Numbered from the stretch's first letter, positions 1 to 10,762 are shown. The stretch is DNA of 64,000 nucleotides from an uncultured Eubacterium sp. (GCA_904420085.1 CAJFUA010000065.1:62001-126000); one strand, 5' to 3'. Notes: generated from the sequence alone by a model not told the origin. Numbers and translations: made by a program.

Positions 1-1124
1 CTGATTTCCTTCTCACCCAGTTCAAACATATCTCCTAAAATTGCCACTTTTCTTCCTTTTGCCTGCGAAAGCACTTCCAGACTGGCTTTCATGGACATGG
101 GATTGGCATTATAACAGTCGTCAATAATTGTTTTCCCGTGGGCTTCAAAAATATGGTTCCGACCGCCAAGCGCCTTTAATTTCCTGATTCCTCTGTCAAT
201 TTCTTCAAATGACATATGAAAATGGATGCCGATACATGTAGCTGCCATTGCATTGTACAACATGTGATATCCCGGAATGGGAATCAGGGTATCAAAGGTT
301 TTGTCAAAATATCGGATGGTTGCTTCCGTACCTTTCACTCCCAGCGTCTGATGTTTCTCAATACAGACCTCCTGCTCTGTGTCTATGCCAAAAAATACCG
401 GAGTACTTCCTTTTACTTCTTTGATATGCATCAACTTGTCATCATCACCGTTTAATACCACAAAACAATGTTCTTTTGCAAAATCAAACATTTCCGTTTT
501 TGCTTTGAAAACGCCGTCTCTGTCGCCTAAGTTTTCCAAATGACAGGTTCCAATATTAGTAATCACACACACATCCGGTTTGGAAACTTTTGCCAGTCTG
601 TGCATTTCTCCAAAGTCACTGATTCCCATTTCTATAACGGCAATGTCATGGTTTTCCCGGATTTTCAAAATAGTAAGGGGCATACCAATCTCATTGTTGT
701 AGTTTCCTTCTGTTTTTAAAACCTGATACCGTTCTTCCAAAACAGAGGCAATCATCTCTTTGGTACTGGTTTTTCCCACACTTCCCGTCACTCCGATAAT
801 TTTACAATCCAACTGTTCTCTGTAAAATTCCGCAATATCTTTCAGCGCCTGTGCCGTGGATTTTACTTTGATATACGGATTCCCCATAGCAGGCAAATCT
901 TTCTCACTCAATGTACATAAAGCGCCTTTCTCAAAGACCTGAGGAATAAAATCATGACCGTCCACTCTTGCTCCGGCAAAAGGTATGTACAAAAAACCTT
1001 CTTCAATCAGCCTGCTGTCTTTCTCCACGCCGGTAATCTGCTCTGATTTCAACGCTGCATCTCCCACATATGTTCCATTGCAGGCTATCGCGATGTTGTC
1101 TAATGTCATATTTTTTAATTTCAT
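1..1124 (-). CDS. murF: UDP-N-acetylmuramoyl-tripeptide--D-alanyl-D-alanine ligase (MurF), C-terminus cut by window edge
   Basis: This cytoplasmic Mur ligase adds the D-Ala-D-Ala dipeptide to UDP-MurNAc-tripeptide, the last soluble step of peptidoglycan precursor synthesis. The visible 374 residues begin MKLKNMTLDNIAIACNGTYV, the usual MurF N-terminal substrate domain. They contain the Mur-ligase P-loop GVTGSVGKTSTKEM (around bases 750-800). The family is about 450 residues long, so roughly 80 C-terminal residues lie outside the window. The ATG at 1124 follows an AAGGGAAAA ribosome site. It lies 51 bp downstream of ddl, whose product is its substrate, and both follow recG on the same strand. 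Confidence 0.93.
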   Translation of the reverse strand, partial: MKLKNMTLDNIAIACNGTYVGDAALKSEQITGVEKDSRLIEEGFLYIPFAGARVDGHDFIPQVFEKGALCTLSEKDLPAMGNPYIKVKSTAQALKDIAEFYREQLDCKIIGVTGSVGKTSTKEMIASVLEERYQVLKTEGNYNNEIGMPLTILKIRENHDIAVIEMGISDFGEMHRLAKVSKPDVCVITNIGTCHLENLGDRDGVFKAKTEMFDFAKEHCFVVLNGDDDKLMHIKEVKGSTPVFFGIDTEQEVCIEKHQTLGVKGTEATIRYFDKTFDTLIPIPGYHMLYNAMAATCIGIHFHMSFEEIDRGIRKLKALGGRNHIFEAHGKTIIDDCYNANPMSMKASLEVLSQAKGRKVAILGDMFELGEKEI

Positions 1125-1175
1125 ATTGTAGTTTTCCCTTATTTGTTCAAATTTATATTTTTCCAACAGATATAT

Positions 1176-2204
1176 TTACTGATATTTCTCCAACGAAAGA
1201 TGTACAATCTTCTCACACAGTGTAGGATAATCAATACCTACTGCTCTTGCCTCATCCGGAATCAGACTGGTAGAAGTCATTCCCGGAAGGGTGTTTATCT
1301 CCAGACAGTACATATTTTCATTCTGATCCATCATAATATCAATTCTTGCATATGGTTCACATCCAATTGCCGCATAAGCTTTCTCTGCCAGTTTCTGCAT
1401 TTTTTCAGTTAGTTCCCGGCTCAGTTCTGCCGGACACACGTGGGTGGTGGCGCCGTCTTTATATTTATTTTCATAGTCATACCAGCCCTGATTTGGGATA
1501 ATCTCAACAATCGGAAGAGCCTTATTGTCGATAACTCCCACCGAAAACTCCCTGCCGTCAATATAATCCTCTACCAGTACCTGACTGTCCAAAGCAAAAC
1601 ACTCCGCAAGGGCTGACTCGTATTCACTAACATCTTTTACCAGCACAACTCCTAAACTAGAGCCACCGTTACATGCCTTTACCACAACTGGAACACGCAT
1701 ATTGTAATGCTCTAAAGAAGTATCTTCCCCTTTTTTTATCCAGACACTTTTGGCAGTATCAATATTGGTAGACATAAAAATCTGTTTTGTCACTGCCTTA
1801 TCCATCCCCATGGCACTGGCAAGGCTGCCGGAACCTGTATATTTAATGCCAAACAAATCAAATGCCGCCTGACACTTGCCGTCTTCTCCGTTTTTTCCAT
1901 GAAGCGCCATAAACACAATATCTGCTTTTGAACAGATTTCTATTACATTTTCTCCAAAGAAGTTTTTTCTGTCTGCTTCTTCCTTTAATTTTTCTGACAT
2001 ATTTCTGATGGCATCCCGTTCTTTTAATGCATCATAACCAGACTGTGCATCCTGCAGAACATTGCTGTTTTTTGTTCCAAAAAATGCATCCAGCAGCACT
2101 GCATTATGACCTTTACTTCTCAACGCTTCACAAATATTATATCCGGAATTAATGGACACCTCTCTCTCTGTACTGTTGCCACCGCATAATACGATAATAT
2201 TCAT
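1176..2204 (-). CDS. ddl: D-alanine--D-alanine ligase
   Basis: ATP-grasp ligase that joins two D-alanines for the peptidoglycan stem peptide. The 342-residue protein has the N-terminal VLCGGNSTEREVS segment, a central ATP-grasp region with VVVKACNGGSSLGV, and the C-terminal metal-binding EINTLPGMTSTSLIP motif. Length is normal. It sits between recG (88 bp upstream) and murF (51 bp downstream), so ligase product and consumer are encoded together. The start at 2204 has an AAGGAGTGATAGA ribosome site. The identification is secure from motifs. Susceptibility or resistance to vancomycin cannot be judged from the sequence. Confidence 0.95.
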   Translation of the reverse strand: MNIIVLCGGNSTEREVSINSGYNICEALRSKGHNAVLLDAFFGTKNSNVLQDAQSGYDALKERDAIRNMSEKLKEEADRKNFFGENVIEICSKADIVFMALHGKNGEDGKCQAAFDLFGIKYTGSGSLASAMGMDKAVTKQIFMSTNIDTAKSVWIKKGEDTSLEHYNMRVPVVVKACNGGSSLGVVLVKDVSEYESALAECFALDSQVLVEDYIDGREFSVGVIDNKALPIVEIIPNQGWYDYENKYKDGATTHVCPAELSRELTEKMQKLAEKAYAAIGCEPYARIDIMMDQNENMYCLEINTLPGMTSTSLIPDEARAVGIDYPTLCEKIVHLSLEKYQ

Positions 2205-2292
2205 CTTTCTATCACTCCTTTAAAATATTCACTTGACTTTCATTGGTCTTTTATCTGTTTTGCAATCTAAAAGAAATATCGTTTATGAAACT

Positions 2293-4320
2293 TTATATGC
2301 TGATAATTTCATTTTGTTGTTTATATAATAAGGCTCTTTCTTCTTCTGAAATATGTATTTCATTATTTTCTATTAAATCAACTCCTCTGGCAGCATCTTT
2401 CAAAATATCTGCATCATTCATAATATCGCCAATACGAAACTCAAAATCGCCACTTTGTCTGACGCCGAAAAAATCCCCGGGTCCCCGCAGTTTCAAATCT
2501 TCATTGGCTATAAAAAATCCGTCGTTAGACTGATTTAAAATTTCTAACCGGCGGCCGGCATCTTTTTTGCCGCTGCCGTTGATAAAAATGCAGTACGACT
2601 GATTACCGCCTCTGCCCACACGGCCACGCAGCTGATGAAGCTGTGCCAGACCGAACCGCTCCGCATTTTCCACCATCATGACGGTGGCATTGGGTACATT
2701 AACTCCTACCTCCACGACCGTGGTGGAAACCAACACCTGAATTTTATTTTCAGCAAATGCTGTCATCTTCTCATTTTTCTCTGACGCTTTCATTCTACCA
2801 TGAAGAAAATCCACCTGAATATGGGATGGCAGAACCGCCTGAAGTTTTTTTGTATACTCAATGACATTTTCTCCTTCCACAGCCTCACTGTATTCCACTG
2901 TAGGACAGATAATATATGCCTGCCGTCCCTCTTTTACCTGATTTTCAATAAATCTGTACGCTTTTGGCCGATATTCCGTACCCACCACACAGTTGGCAAT
3001 GGGTTTTCTTCCTGACGGCAGTTCGTCTATGATGGAAATATCCAAATCGCCATACATAATAATGGCAAGAGTTCTTGGTATGGGCGTGGCACTCATGACC
3101 ATGGTATGAGGATAATTTCCCTTTTCGGAAATAGTTTCCCTTTGTCTCACACCAAACCGATGCTGTTCATCCGTCACCACCAGTGCCAGGTTGTGATAAT
3201 TTACTTTATCCTGAATCAACGCATGAGTTCCGATAATAATGTCTGCCTTTCCTGATTCAATCAGTGTATATACTTCTCTTTTTTCTTTGGCGGTCATAGA
3301 GCCAACCAGTGCAACCGGTTTAATGTTCAGACAATTTTTTTCTATCAATTCACTGATATTCTGGAAATGCTGTCTCGCCAGAACTTCTGTGGGCGCCATC
3401 AAAGCGCCCTGTTCTCCATTTAATGCTGCGGTCAATAAGGCAAGCACTGCCACAATAGTTTTGCCGGAACCCACATCTCCCTGTATCAGCCGGTTCATTA
3501 CCTTGTCCGAAGAAATATCTCTCTGTATTTCGTGCCATGTTCTTATCTGGGCTGAGGTCAGTTGAAATCCCAGATTTTCAATGATTTTTTCTAATTCTTC
3601 CGGTTCCGTAAGTACATGATAATTTTTTATTGTATCATTTGTTTCTTTTAATTTTCTGAGTGTAATGATAAAATGAAAAAATTCCTCAAAAACCAATCGT
3701 TTTCTTGCTATCGTAAAATCATTGTTTGTTTTCGGAAAATGAATATTATACAGTGCATCTTCCACATTCTGCAATTGAAAAATTTTTCTAATTTCCAACG
3801 GAATGGTCTCACTCTTCTTTACCAGATTAAATGCCTGTTTTACAGCTTTTAATACCATGTTGTTGGTAAGTCCTGAAACCAAAGGATATACCGGCTGCAT
3901 TTCTCCCATTTTCTTCTGATATTGAACGAAAGAAAAAGTTTTAGGCTGATCCATCACATAACTTCCCCTGTTTTCATGAACAAATCCTCTGAAAATAAAT
4001 ACATCTCCACGATGCAGCGTATTCTTCATATAAGGCGCATTAAACCAGGTGGCTTTCATACCGTTTCCTTTTTCATCTCTAATATATGCATCCACAATCG
4101 TCAGATTTCTTACTCTTCTGACAGTGATTTCTCTCACCACAGTTCCCTTAACTGCCTGTGTTCTGTCCGTTTCCAAATCTCTGATAAAAACCGGGGCTTC
4201 ATATGTATCATAATATCTTGGATAATAGGAAAGTAAATCCTCAACAGAATCTACCCCTGCACGATGAAACAATTTTTCAGTTTTTTCACCAATCCCACTT
4301 AACTCTTTTAACTGCATCAT
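2293..4320 (-). CDS. recG: ATP-dependent DNA helicase RecG
   Basis: Superfamily 2 branch-migration helicase that remodels stalled forks and Holliday junctions. The 675-residue protein has an N-terminal wedge/OB region (about 1-240), Walker A GDVGSGKT, the RecG/Mfd-type DEQHRFGV box, the SATPIPRTL motif and the C-terminal helicase motif QLRGRVGRG. Length is typical. The listed start is MMQLKELSG. The second ATG, 3 bases in, is better spaced from the GAGG site and may be the real start. It is the first gene of recG-ddl-murF, with a promoter just upstream. Confidence 0.95.
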   Translation of the reverse strand: MMQLKELSGIGEKTEKLFHRAGVDSVEDLLSYYPRYYDTYEAPVFIRDLETDRTQAVKGTVVREITVRRVRNLTIVDAYIRDEKGNGMKATWFNAPYMKNTLHRGDVFIFRGFVHENRGSYVMDQPKTFSFVQYQKKMGEMQPVYPLVSGLTNNMVLKAVKQAFNLVKKSETIPLEIRKIFQLQNVEDALYNIHFPKTNNDFTIARKRLVFEEFFHFIITLRKLKETNDTIKNYHVLTEPEELEKIIENLGFQLTSAQIRTWHEIQRDISSDKVMNRLIQGDVGSGKTIVAVLALLTAALNGEQGALMAPTEVLARQHFQNISELIEKNCLNIKPVALVGSMTAKEKREVYTLIESGKADIIIGTHALIQDKVNYHNLALVVTDEQHRFGVRQRETISEKGNYPHTMVMSATPIPRTLAIIMYGDLDISIIDELPSGRKPIANCVVGTEYRPKAYRFIENQVKEGRQAYIICPTVEYSEAVEGENVIEYTKKLQAVLPSHIQVDFLHGRMKASEKNEKMTAFAENKIQVLVSTTVVEVGVNVPNATVMMVENAERFGLAQLHQLRGRVGRGGNQSYCIFINGSGKKDAGRRLEILNQSNDGFFIANEDLKLRGPGDFFGVRQSGDFEFRIGDIMNDADILKDAARGVDLIENNEIHISEEERALLYKQQNEIISI

Positions 4321-4338
4321 AAAACCTCAACATCAGAT

Positions 4339-4366
4339 ATTTTATCATACCTTCTGTGATTTTCAA
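4339..4366 (-). promoter_or_regulatory. Sigma-A promoter for recG-ddl-murF
   Basis: On the minus strand TTGAAA (4361-4366) and TAAAAT (4339-4344) are separated by 16 bp, and the -10 is preceded by TGA as in extended promoters. It ends about 20 bases before the recG start. Assigned by consensus match and position only. Confidence 0.55.
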
Positions 4367-4439
4367 AGATAAATATAGAAAGAGCCCATATCATAAAAAA
4401 CTCTATCCTATCTCTTCAAAGAAAATCAGGTATATAACC

Positions 4440-4499
4440 AAAAATACAGCACATACCCTTTTTCAACTGAATCATAATGAAAAATTATATGTGCTGTAT
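4440..4499 (-). terminator. Intrinsic terminator of the beta-helix protein gene
   Basis: A perfect 12-bp inverted repeat (4444-4455 and 4488-4499, core TACAGCACATA) with a 32-base loop lies 12 bases past the stop codon of the 895-residue gene. On the minus strand it is followed by a short T run. The long loop is unusual, so termination strength is uncertain. Confidence 0.55.
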
Positions 4500-4511
4500 A
4501 ATTATATACTG

Positions 4512-7199
4512 CTATTTGCGTTTCGATTTCAACTTTTTAAATTTGATTTTCTTTGTGTACTTACTATAATAATATTTCTTACCTACCTTTTTGTAGCTTC
4601 GAACTCTCACATAGTACGCACCCTTCTTTTTCCTCTTAAATGTAAAGGTTCTCTTCTTTCTCTTCTTTACAACAGTATATTTCTTTTTAAAACTCTTTCT
4701 TGTGGAATAGGATACTTCATATCCGGTAGCGCCTTTACTCTTCCTGTATTTAACAGTAATCTTTTTTCTTGTGGCTTTCTTCTTTGTTATCTTTGTTCTG
4801 GCAGGTCTGATTTTCAGTTTTATTCTGGCCATATTCTTATATGCATTGATACCTCTTATTGTAATTCTGCCATTGCCGATTTTTTTGTTCTTATAATATT
4901 TTACTGTGTAATCAATACCATTACGAAGGGTAATGCCATCCACAACCACTTTTACTTTTGGTTTAATTACCTTACCTGTATACTTTCTGGTAATTTCCGT
5001 ATCAAATTTTCCTTTACCGTAAATCTCCACATTGGTAGTATAGATATTTCTTCTTGCTTTCTCATAGGTCTGGTCTGCTACGAATTTTCCATTACAATAA
5101 GAAAGCACCTTACACATCTGACCATTTCCGTATACGCCATAACCTGCTTTGTTAATGGCATAATCAATACCGCCATTGCCTGCCAGACTGTATGTGCAGA
5201 CATTTTGGAATTTAACATTCGGGGTATCCGGACATTCAATGGCCGACTTCAGGAAACACTGTGCTTTCTGATAACAGGAATAAATACCGATTCCATAGCC
5301 TTCATGGCTTGTTACGTTGTTTGCCACTTTGTAATCCGTATATCCGTAAGCCCCCGGTGCATTCCACACGCTCTGACTGGTAATATCATAAGGCAGTTCG
5401 CTCTGGTACATATAACATTTACCACCGTTTCCGTTCCATACAGTCTGATATTTCTGGAAATGTTCCACCATAAGTCCATATGTAGTAACATTATCACCAT
5501 TGAAAATCACACCTGTATCACAGGTATTTTTATCCCATGCAACACCGGCTCCATGATCTGCTCTCCAAATCCAGAAGTTATCGCCAATTACATTATTGCT
5601 GTTTACAATCACGCAGTTTGTTGTTTTACACGGAGTGGCGTCTGCACCGCCGACTCTGTAAAACGTGTCGATCAGACAGATAGGATTTGCGGAATTATCC
5701 GTATTAGTCTTTGTTGTACCTACTGTCAGAAGTGTCTGTGATTTTTTACGGCCCGCATCAAACAAAACGCCTGCGATTTTCACGCCTGCCACATTTCCTA
5801 TGGTCATGCATTGGTTTCCGTTTGTAGGTTTTAATGTTGCATATCCCAAGCCTAAAACAATGGTATCTTTATTCTGAATATTAATTGCTTCGCTGATCTG
5901 ATAGATACCCGGTGTTAAAATAAGATGTTTTCCGGCTTTTAACTGGGTATTGATCGTTGCTGCCGTATCTGTCGGTTTTGCCACATAGAACCGGTCAATC
6001 CCGATAAATTCACCTGCAACTTCTTCTCCATCCCATGATACGCCTCTGGAATTTTTTCTTAAAGCAGGAACAAACACACCATATTCTCCATTTTCATCTA
6101 CTGTCAAAAACGGTTTTTCCTGTACCTGCGGTGTATTTGTAACCTTTGTATATGCCTGATTCGGCCATCCGCCGTCAGGACCATTCTTAACGGTATTATT
6201 GTACAGTGACTTCACTTCACAGCCAACAAATACATAATTCCAAACACTTCCGTCCCACTGGTTCATCTCTACGTTTCTTGACAGCCACTGTTGCTGCGAA
6301 CCACTGGATATACCTGCCTCAGCGTTGACTTTTTTACCTGTTTTTCTATCCGTATACTGATATTTTCTGCCGGCAATTTTGGAATCTGCAAGGAAGCCGC
6401 CACTGGCATATCCGCCGTTCTGGTGCAAATTCAAACTTCCCTTAATATTCATTCTCCGCATGGACGTAGCCTGCGATACCGCCCACATGGTTTCACTGGC
6501 GGTTGTTGTTAAGTTTTCCACTGAACGCCAGAAATTACATAACGCATTATAATTCAATGAACCGTCCGGTTTTCTTCCCATCATCCATTCTGCTTTACAG
6601 TTAATGTTTCCCACAACAGTATCTTCCGGTGAGATGCCCATACCGGCAACCTGGGTATAAAATCCAATATCGACACGCAAATCATTACTATATGTACCCG
6701 GAGCAAAAAGCAGAGCGTTTCTGTCCGAAATAAACTGTCCGCTTTCTGTTGTTTTATAGATATTGTTGATACAGGACTGAATATCGCTGGTTTTATCTGT
6801 CGGCTCAAAAATATTCGTTTTATAACCAAATGTCTGAATTTCATAGGAAGTTTTTCCATTGGTCTGTACATATTCTTTTCCACCGGAAACAAGTCTTACC
6901 TCATAGTATTCCCCGTCATAATCTTCATCCACATACTGCCTGTCTGTAGTGCTTGCGATTTTTTGGTATGCTGCATATCTGCTGTCCGCTTTATATATAT
7001 TATAGGAACAGCCTGCAAGACTGCAATTCCAACTGATAGTACAGCTTCCATCTTCGTTTTCTTTAAAGTTTAAGTTTGTCACGGACTGGGTCAGTGAAAC
7101 AGCCCCCTCTGCCTGTGTGGAAGGCATCAGTGTAACACTTGTCACAATCAATGTACAAACCAAAACAAATGATAATAACTGATGTCGAATTTTTTTCAT
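4512..7199 (-). CDS. Secreted right-handed beta-helix protein with FnIII-like module and very basic C-terminal tail
   Basis: An 895-residue exported protein. A classical signal peptide (about 1-30, ending near STQAEGA) is followed by a fibronectin-III-like domain (about 33-125). A long region (about 130-720) has the look of a pectate-lyase/right-handed beta-helix fold: FAPGTY, GYASGGFLADS, SGSQQQW and repeated short NVT/NVE strands. Similar sequences in actinomycetes and paenibacilli carry unreliable names such as adenylyl cyclase or coagulation factor 5/8. I know of no established activity. The last 170 residues hold an MBG/YDG-like Ig module (YTGKVIKPKVKV) and an FnIII-like module extremely rich in Lys/Arg. 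There is no LPXTG sorting signal. Polysaccharide binding or cleavage is an inference from fold and export. Confidence 0.7.
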   Translation of the reverse strand: MKKIRHQLLSFVLVCTLIVTSVTLMPSTQAEGAVSLTQSVTNLNFKENEDGSCTISWNCSLAGCSYNIYKADSRYAAYQKIASTTDRQYVDEDYDGEYYEVRLVSGGKEYVQTNGKTSYEIQTFGYKTNIFEPTDKTSDIQSCINNIYKTTESGQFISDRNALLFAPGTYSNDLRVDIGFYTQVAGMGISPEDTVVGNINCKAEWMMGRKPDGSLNYNALCNFWRSVENLTTTASETMWAVSQATSMRRMNIKGSLNLHQNGGYASGGFLADSKIAGRKYQYTDRKTGKKVNAEAGISSGSQQQWLSRNVEMNQWDGSVWNYVFVGCEVKSLYNNTVKNGPDGGWPNQAYTKVTNTPQVQEKPFLTVDENGEYGVFVPALRKNSRGVSWDGEEVAGEFIGIDRFYVAKPTDTAATINTQLKAGKHLILTPGIYQISEAINIQNKDTIVLGLGYATLKPTNGNQCMTIGNVAGVKIAGVLFDAGRKKSQTLLTVGTTKTNTDNSANPICLIDTFYRVGGADATPCKTTNCVIVNSNNVIGDNFWIWRADHGAGVAWDKNTCDTGVIFNGDNVTTYGLMVEHFQKYQTVWNGNGGKCYMYQSELPYDITSQSVWNAPGAYGYTDYKVANNVTSHEGYGIGIYSCYQKAQCFLKSAIECPDTPNVKFQNVCTYSLAGNGGIDYAINKAGYGVYGNGQMCKVLSYCNGKFVADQTYEKARRNIYTTNVEIYGKGKFDTEITRKYTGKVIKPKVKVVVDGITLRNGIDYTVKYYKNKKIGNGRITIRGINAYKNMARIKLKIRPARTKITKKKATRKKITVKYRKSKGATGYEVSYSTRKSFKKKYTVVKKRKKRTFTFKRKKKGAYYVRVRSYKKVGKKYYYSKYTKKIKFKKLKSKRK

Positions 7200-7249
7200 T
7201 CATTTTTCTCCTTTTTATTGTAGTTTTTCGGATTATTTTCCTAATTGCT

Positions 7250-7278
7250 ATTGTAACATATCCACACTATGATGCCAA
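7250..7278 (-). promoter_or_regulatory. Sigma-A promoter for the beta-helix protein gene
   Basis: TTGGCA (7273-7278) and TACAAT (7250-7255) on the minus strand have an exact 17-bp spacer. They lie about 45 bases upstream of the start codon, which has an AAAAGGAG ribosome site. This is one of the better promoter matches in the window. Confidence 0.7.
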
Positions 7279-7339
7279 TTATAAAAATGTTTTTATGCAA
7301 AATGACAAAACTTCTCTGTAAATCAATATAAAAACAAAA

Positions 7340-7367
7340 ATACCTGCCAAAAGGAATCTTTTGACAG
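7340..7367 (-). terminator. Orphan intrinsic terminator, possible end of a small RNA
   Basis: An 11-bp stem (CCTGTCAAAAG / CTTTTGGCAGG on the minus strand, one wobble pair) with a 4-base loop is followed by TATTTTTGTTTTT. It lies downstream of the groEL terminator and upstream of the promoter of the next gene, so it terminates neither annotated gene. About 190 bases of gene-free DNA lie upstream of it. Confidence 0.55.
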
Positions 7368-7581
7368 GCGTATGTTTGATTAAGTTCTCCCACGCAACCA
7401 TATATAAATTTTTTTTACAATTTTTACCATTTTTATCAAATATATACTATCACAATTTTATTATATTGTGTATTGTTATAAGATAATTGTATTGATTATT
7501 TTTTTCTATAACCAAAAGTGAATTAGAAATAGTTTTTAACTCCCATTCTCTTGTAAAAACTTGATATATTTTGAAATGAAC
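7368..7581 (-). other. Gene-free stretch upstream of an orphan terminator; candidate small RNA region
   Basis: The 450 bases between groEL and the beta-helix gene hold the groEL terminator, this very AT-rich stretch, the orphan terminator and a promoter. No open frame of note is seen. On the minus strand a short GC-richer segment (about 7370-7400) can form a GCGT/ACGC helix just before the terminator stem. TACAAT with a weak TTGGTT element 18 bp upstream could start a short transcript. I do not recognise it as any known riboswitch or RNA class. Confidence 0.25.
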
Positions 7582-7617
7582 AAAAGCACTGTCTGCGGTT
7601 GTACAGACAATGCTTTT
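7582..7617 (-). terminator. groEL terminator
   Basis: A 14-bp stem (7582-7595 with 7604-7617), including one G-U wobble in the minus-strand transcript, is closed by an 8-base loop and ends in GCTTTT. It is 34 bases past the groEL stop codon. The wobble pairs only on the minus strand, which supports this orientation. Confidence 0.75.
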
Positions 7618-7650
7618 ATTCATTCATATATTCAAATTAGTGAACGACAC

Positions 7651-9294
<1,644 letters not shown>

Positions 9295-9341
9295 TCAAAC
9301 TTCTTTCTATCATCTTATTTATTATCATGCTGCCACAGATA

Positions 9342-9626
9342 TTATTCCACAATGGCGAGAATGTCTGACTGTTTTACAATAATGTATTCCTCATCTTCTA
9401 ATTTCACTTCATTTCCTGCATATTTTGAATAAATAACCATATCACCCGGTTTTACATTCATTGTAACTTCTTTTCCATCAACCAGTCCGCCCGGCCCTAC
9501 GGCAACAACTTCTGCCTGCTGTGGTTTTTCCTGTGACTGACTTGTTAAAATAATCCCTGATTTCGTCTTTTCTTCCGGAGTAGACTGCTTTAACACTACT
9601 CTGTCTGCTAATGGTACTAACTTCAT
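9342..9626 (-). CDS. groS: Co-chaperonin GroES
   Basis: The 10-kDa lid of the GroEL chamber, 94 residues from MKLVPLADRVVLKQ to ILAIVE. It includes the mobile-loop region KTKSGIILTSQSQEKPQ and the conserved GPGG. The start is set at 9626 because AGGTAAGAAA precedes that ATG. The longer frame from 9662 would begin inside the CIRCE operator and has no ribosome site. It is the first gene of groES-groEL. Confidence 0.97.
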   Translation of the reverse strand: MKLVPLADRVVLKQSTPEEKTKSGIILTSQSQEKPQQAEVVAVGPGGLVDGKEVTMNVKPGDMVIYSKYAGNEVKLEDEEYIIVKQSDILAIVE

Positions 9627-9651
9627 TTTCTTACCTCCATATTCATAAATG

Positions 9652-9678
9652 TTAGCACTCATTTCTTGTGAGTGCTAA
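9652..9678 (-). promoter_or_regulatory. CIRCE operator (HrcA site) of groESL
   Basis: A perfect TTAGCACTC-N9-GAGTGCTAA inverted repeat matches the CIRCE consensus bound by the heat-shock repressor HrcA. It lies between the promoter region and the groES ribosome site. hrcA itself is not in the window. Confidence 0.95.
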
Positions 9679-9687
9679 TCGCTAATA

Positions 9688-9718
9688 TTTATACTATCAC
9701 GTTTTTTGATAAATGCAA
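9688..9718 (-). promoter_or_regulatory. Probable groESL promoter
   Basis: On the minus strand TTGCAT (9713-9718) and TATAAA (9688-9693) lie just upstream of CIRCE, but the spacer is 19 bp. The exact -10 is therefore uncertain. The position, with the operator at the start of the transcript, is as expected. Confidence 0.4.
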
Positions 9719-9754
9719 CCCTAATAACAAAAAATTAACAAATCTGTTACATTT

Positions 9755-10633
9755 TTATTTTCCCACCTTATTGTCCCTTCCATAACAAAACAAATACTGC
9801 TGGGCATATCCTCCGAAACTACCATACATTTCTTTTGCCAGTTTTGCAATTTCTTCTTTCGGCGTATTCCTTCCGTCAAAATATAATGTTTCCATAATCC
9901 GTTTCATCCACACATCAATGGGAAAGGCCTCTCTGTAATTCAGCGTAAACAGCATCACACAATTTGCCACCTTTTCACCTACGCCTTTGATTTCCATTAA
10001 TTTTTTTCGAGCATTTTCTTCATCAAGTTTTCGGAACATTTCCGGTAATAATTGCTTCCTGCTCAATTTTTCTCCTGCATCTGCTAAATAAGGCGCTCTG
10101 AATCCGGTTTTCATCTCGCGAAACTTCTCTTCCGTAATATTACCTAAAATTTCTGCATCCGGAAATGAATAATATTTTTCTCCGTTGATTTCTCCCAGAA
10201 ATTCCCCATATTCCTCACTGATATGCTTTATCAGCTGTTTTATATGAGGAATCTGTTTATTCTGAGAAATAATAAATGATATCAGCGTTTCATGAAATTC
10301 CTGATTTAGAATCCGCACACCCTGCTTTTCTTTTATCGCCGGTTCCAACCGTTTATCTCTCTGAAGTAAAAAATGTTTGATTTCACCATAATCTCTTTCC
10401 AAATCAAAATACGGAATCCACACCTGCTCTACCGTACTCATATCACAGTCAAAAAATATCAATCTTCTATGTTCCTGTTTTAAGTGAAGTAATTTTTTGA
10501 ATGCAACGACCACATAATCATTTTCTCCCTGTTTATAAAATCGGAAACATTGACCGCATTCCAATGTTTGAGACAGTTCAAAATCTTCCACACCCTCTAT
10601 TATTGTATTTTCTTTTTCCGTATATAATTTCAT
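9755..10633 (-). CDS. 8-oxoguanine DNA glycosylase, OGG1-type (HhH-GPD)
   Basis: A 292-residue base-excision-repair glycosylase/AP lyase. The N-terminal OGG_N-like domain contains LSQTLECGQCFRF. The C-terminal helix-hairpin-helix-GPD region has GVGEKVANCVMLF followed by PIDVW. The Lys of GEKVA and the Asp of PIDVW align with the catalytic Lys249 and Asp268 of human OGG1, so the bifunctional chemistry looks intact. The start at 10633 (MKLYTEKEN) is preceded by GGTGGAAAA. A longer frame from a TTG at 10705 has no ribosome site. It reads alone toward groES. Confidence 0.9.
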   Translation of the reverse strand: MKLYTEKENTIIEGVEDFELSQTLECGQCFRFYKQGENDYVVVAFKKLLHLKQEHRRLIFFDCDMSTVEQVWIPYFDLERDYGEIKHFLLQRDKRLEPAIKEKQGVRILNQEFHETLISFIISQNKQIPHIKQLIKHISEEYGEFLGEINGEKYYSFPDAEILGNITEEKFREMKTGFRAPYLADAGEKLSRKQLLPEMFRKLDEENARKKLMEIKGVGEKVANCVMLFTLNYREAFPIDVWMKRIMETLYFDGRNTPKEEIAKLAKEMYGSFGGYAQQYLFCYGRDNKVGK

Positions 10634-10733
10634 TTTTCCACCATACCTTTCGGTTTTATCTTTTTTCGACAAAATCAGACTAACATTTTTTTCATGCTTA
10701 TTCAAGTAATGGAAGATATTTGTGTATTATGGC

Positions 10734-10762
10734 TTTATTTTAGGCTAAAATAGTATTATAAT
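10734..10762 (+). promoter_or_regulatory. Promoter of the amphipathic-repeat protein
   Basis: TATAAT (10757-10762) with a weak TTTATT -35 (10734-10739) at 17-bp spacing. A TGGAGG ribosome site follows before the ATG at 10794. Confidence 0.5.

Noticed and set aside
4356..5741. Long plus-strand frame (461 codons) antisense to the beta-helix gene
   Set aside because: No ribosome site, composition of a shadow frame, and the minus strand encodes a clear secreted protein with promoter and terminator.
9627..9662. Upstream start extending GroES by 12 residues
   Set aside because: It would begin inside the CIRCE operator and has no ribosome site; the family begins at MKLVPLADRV.
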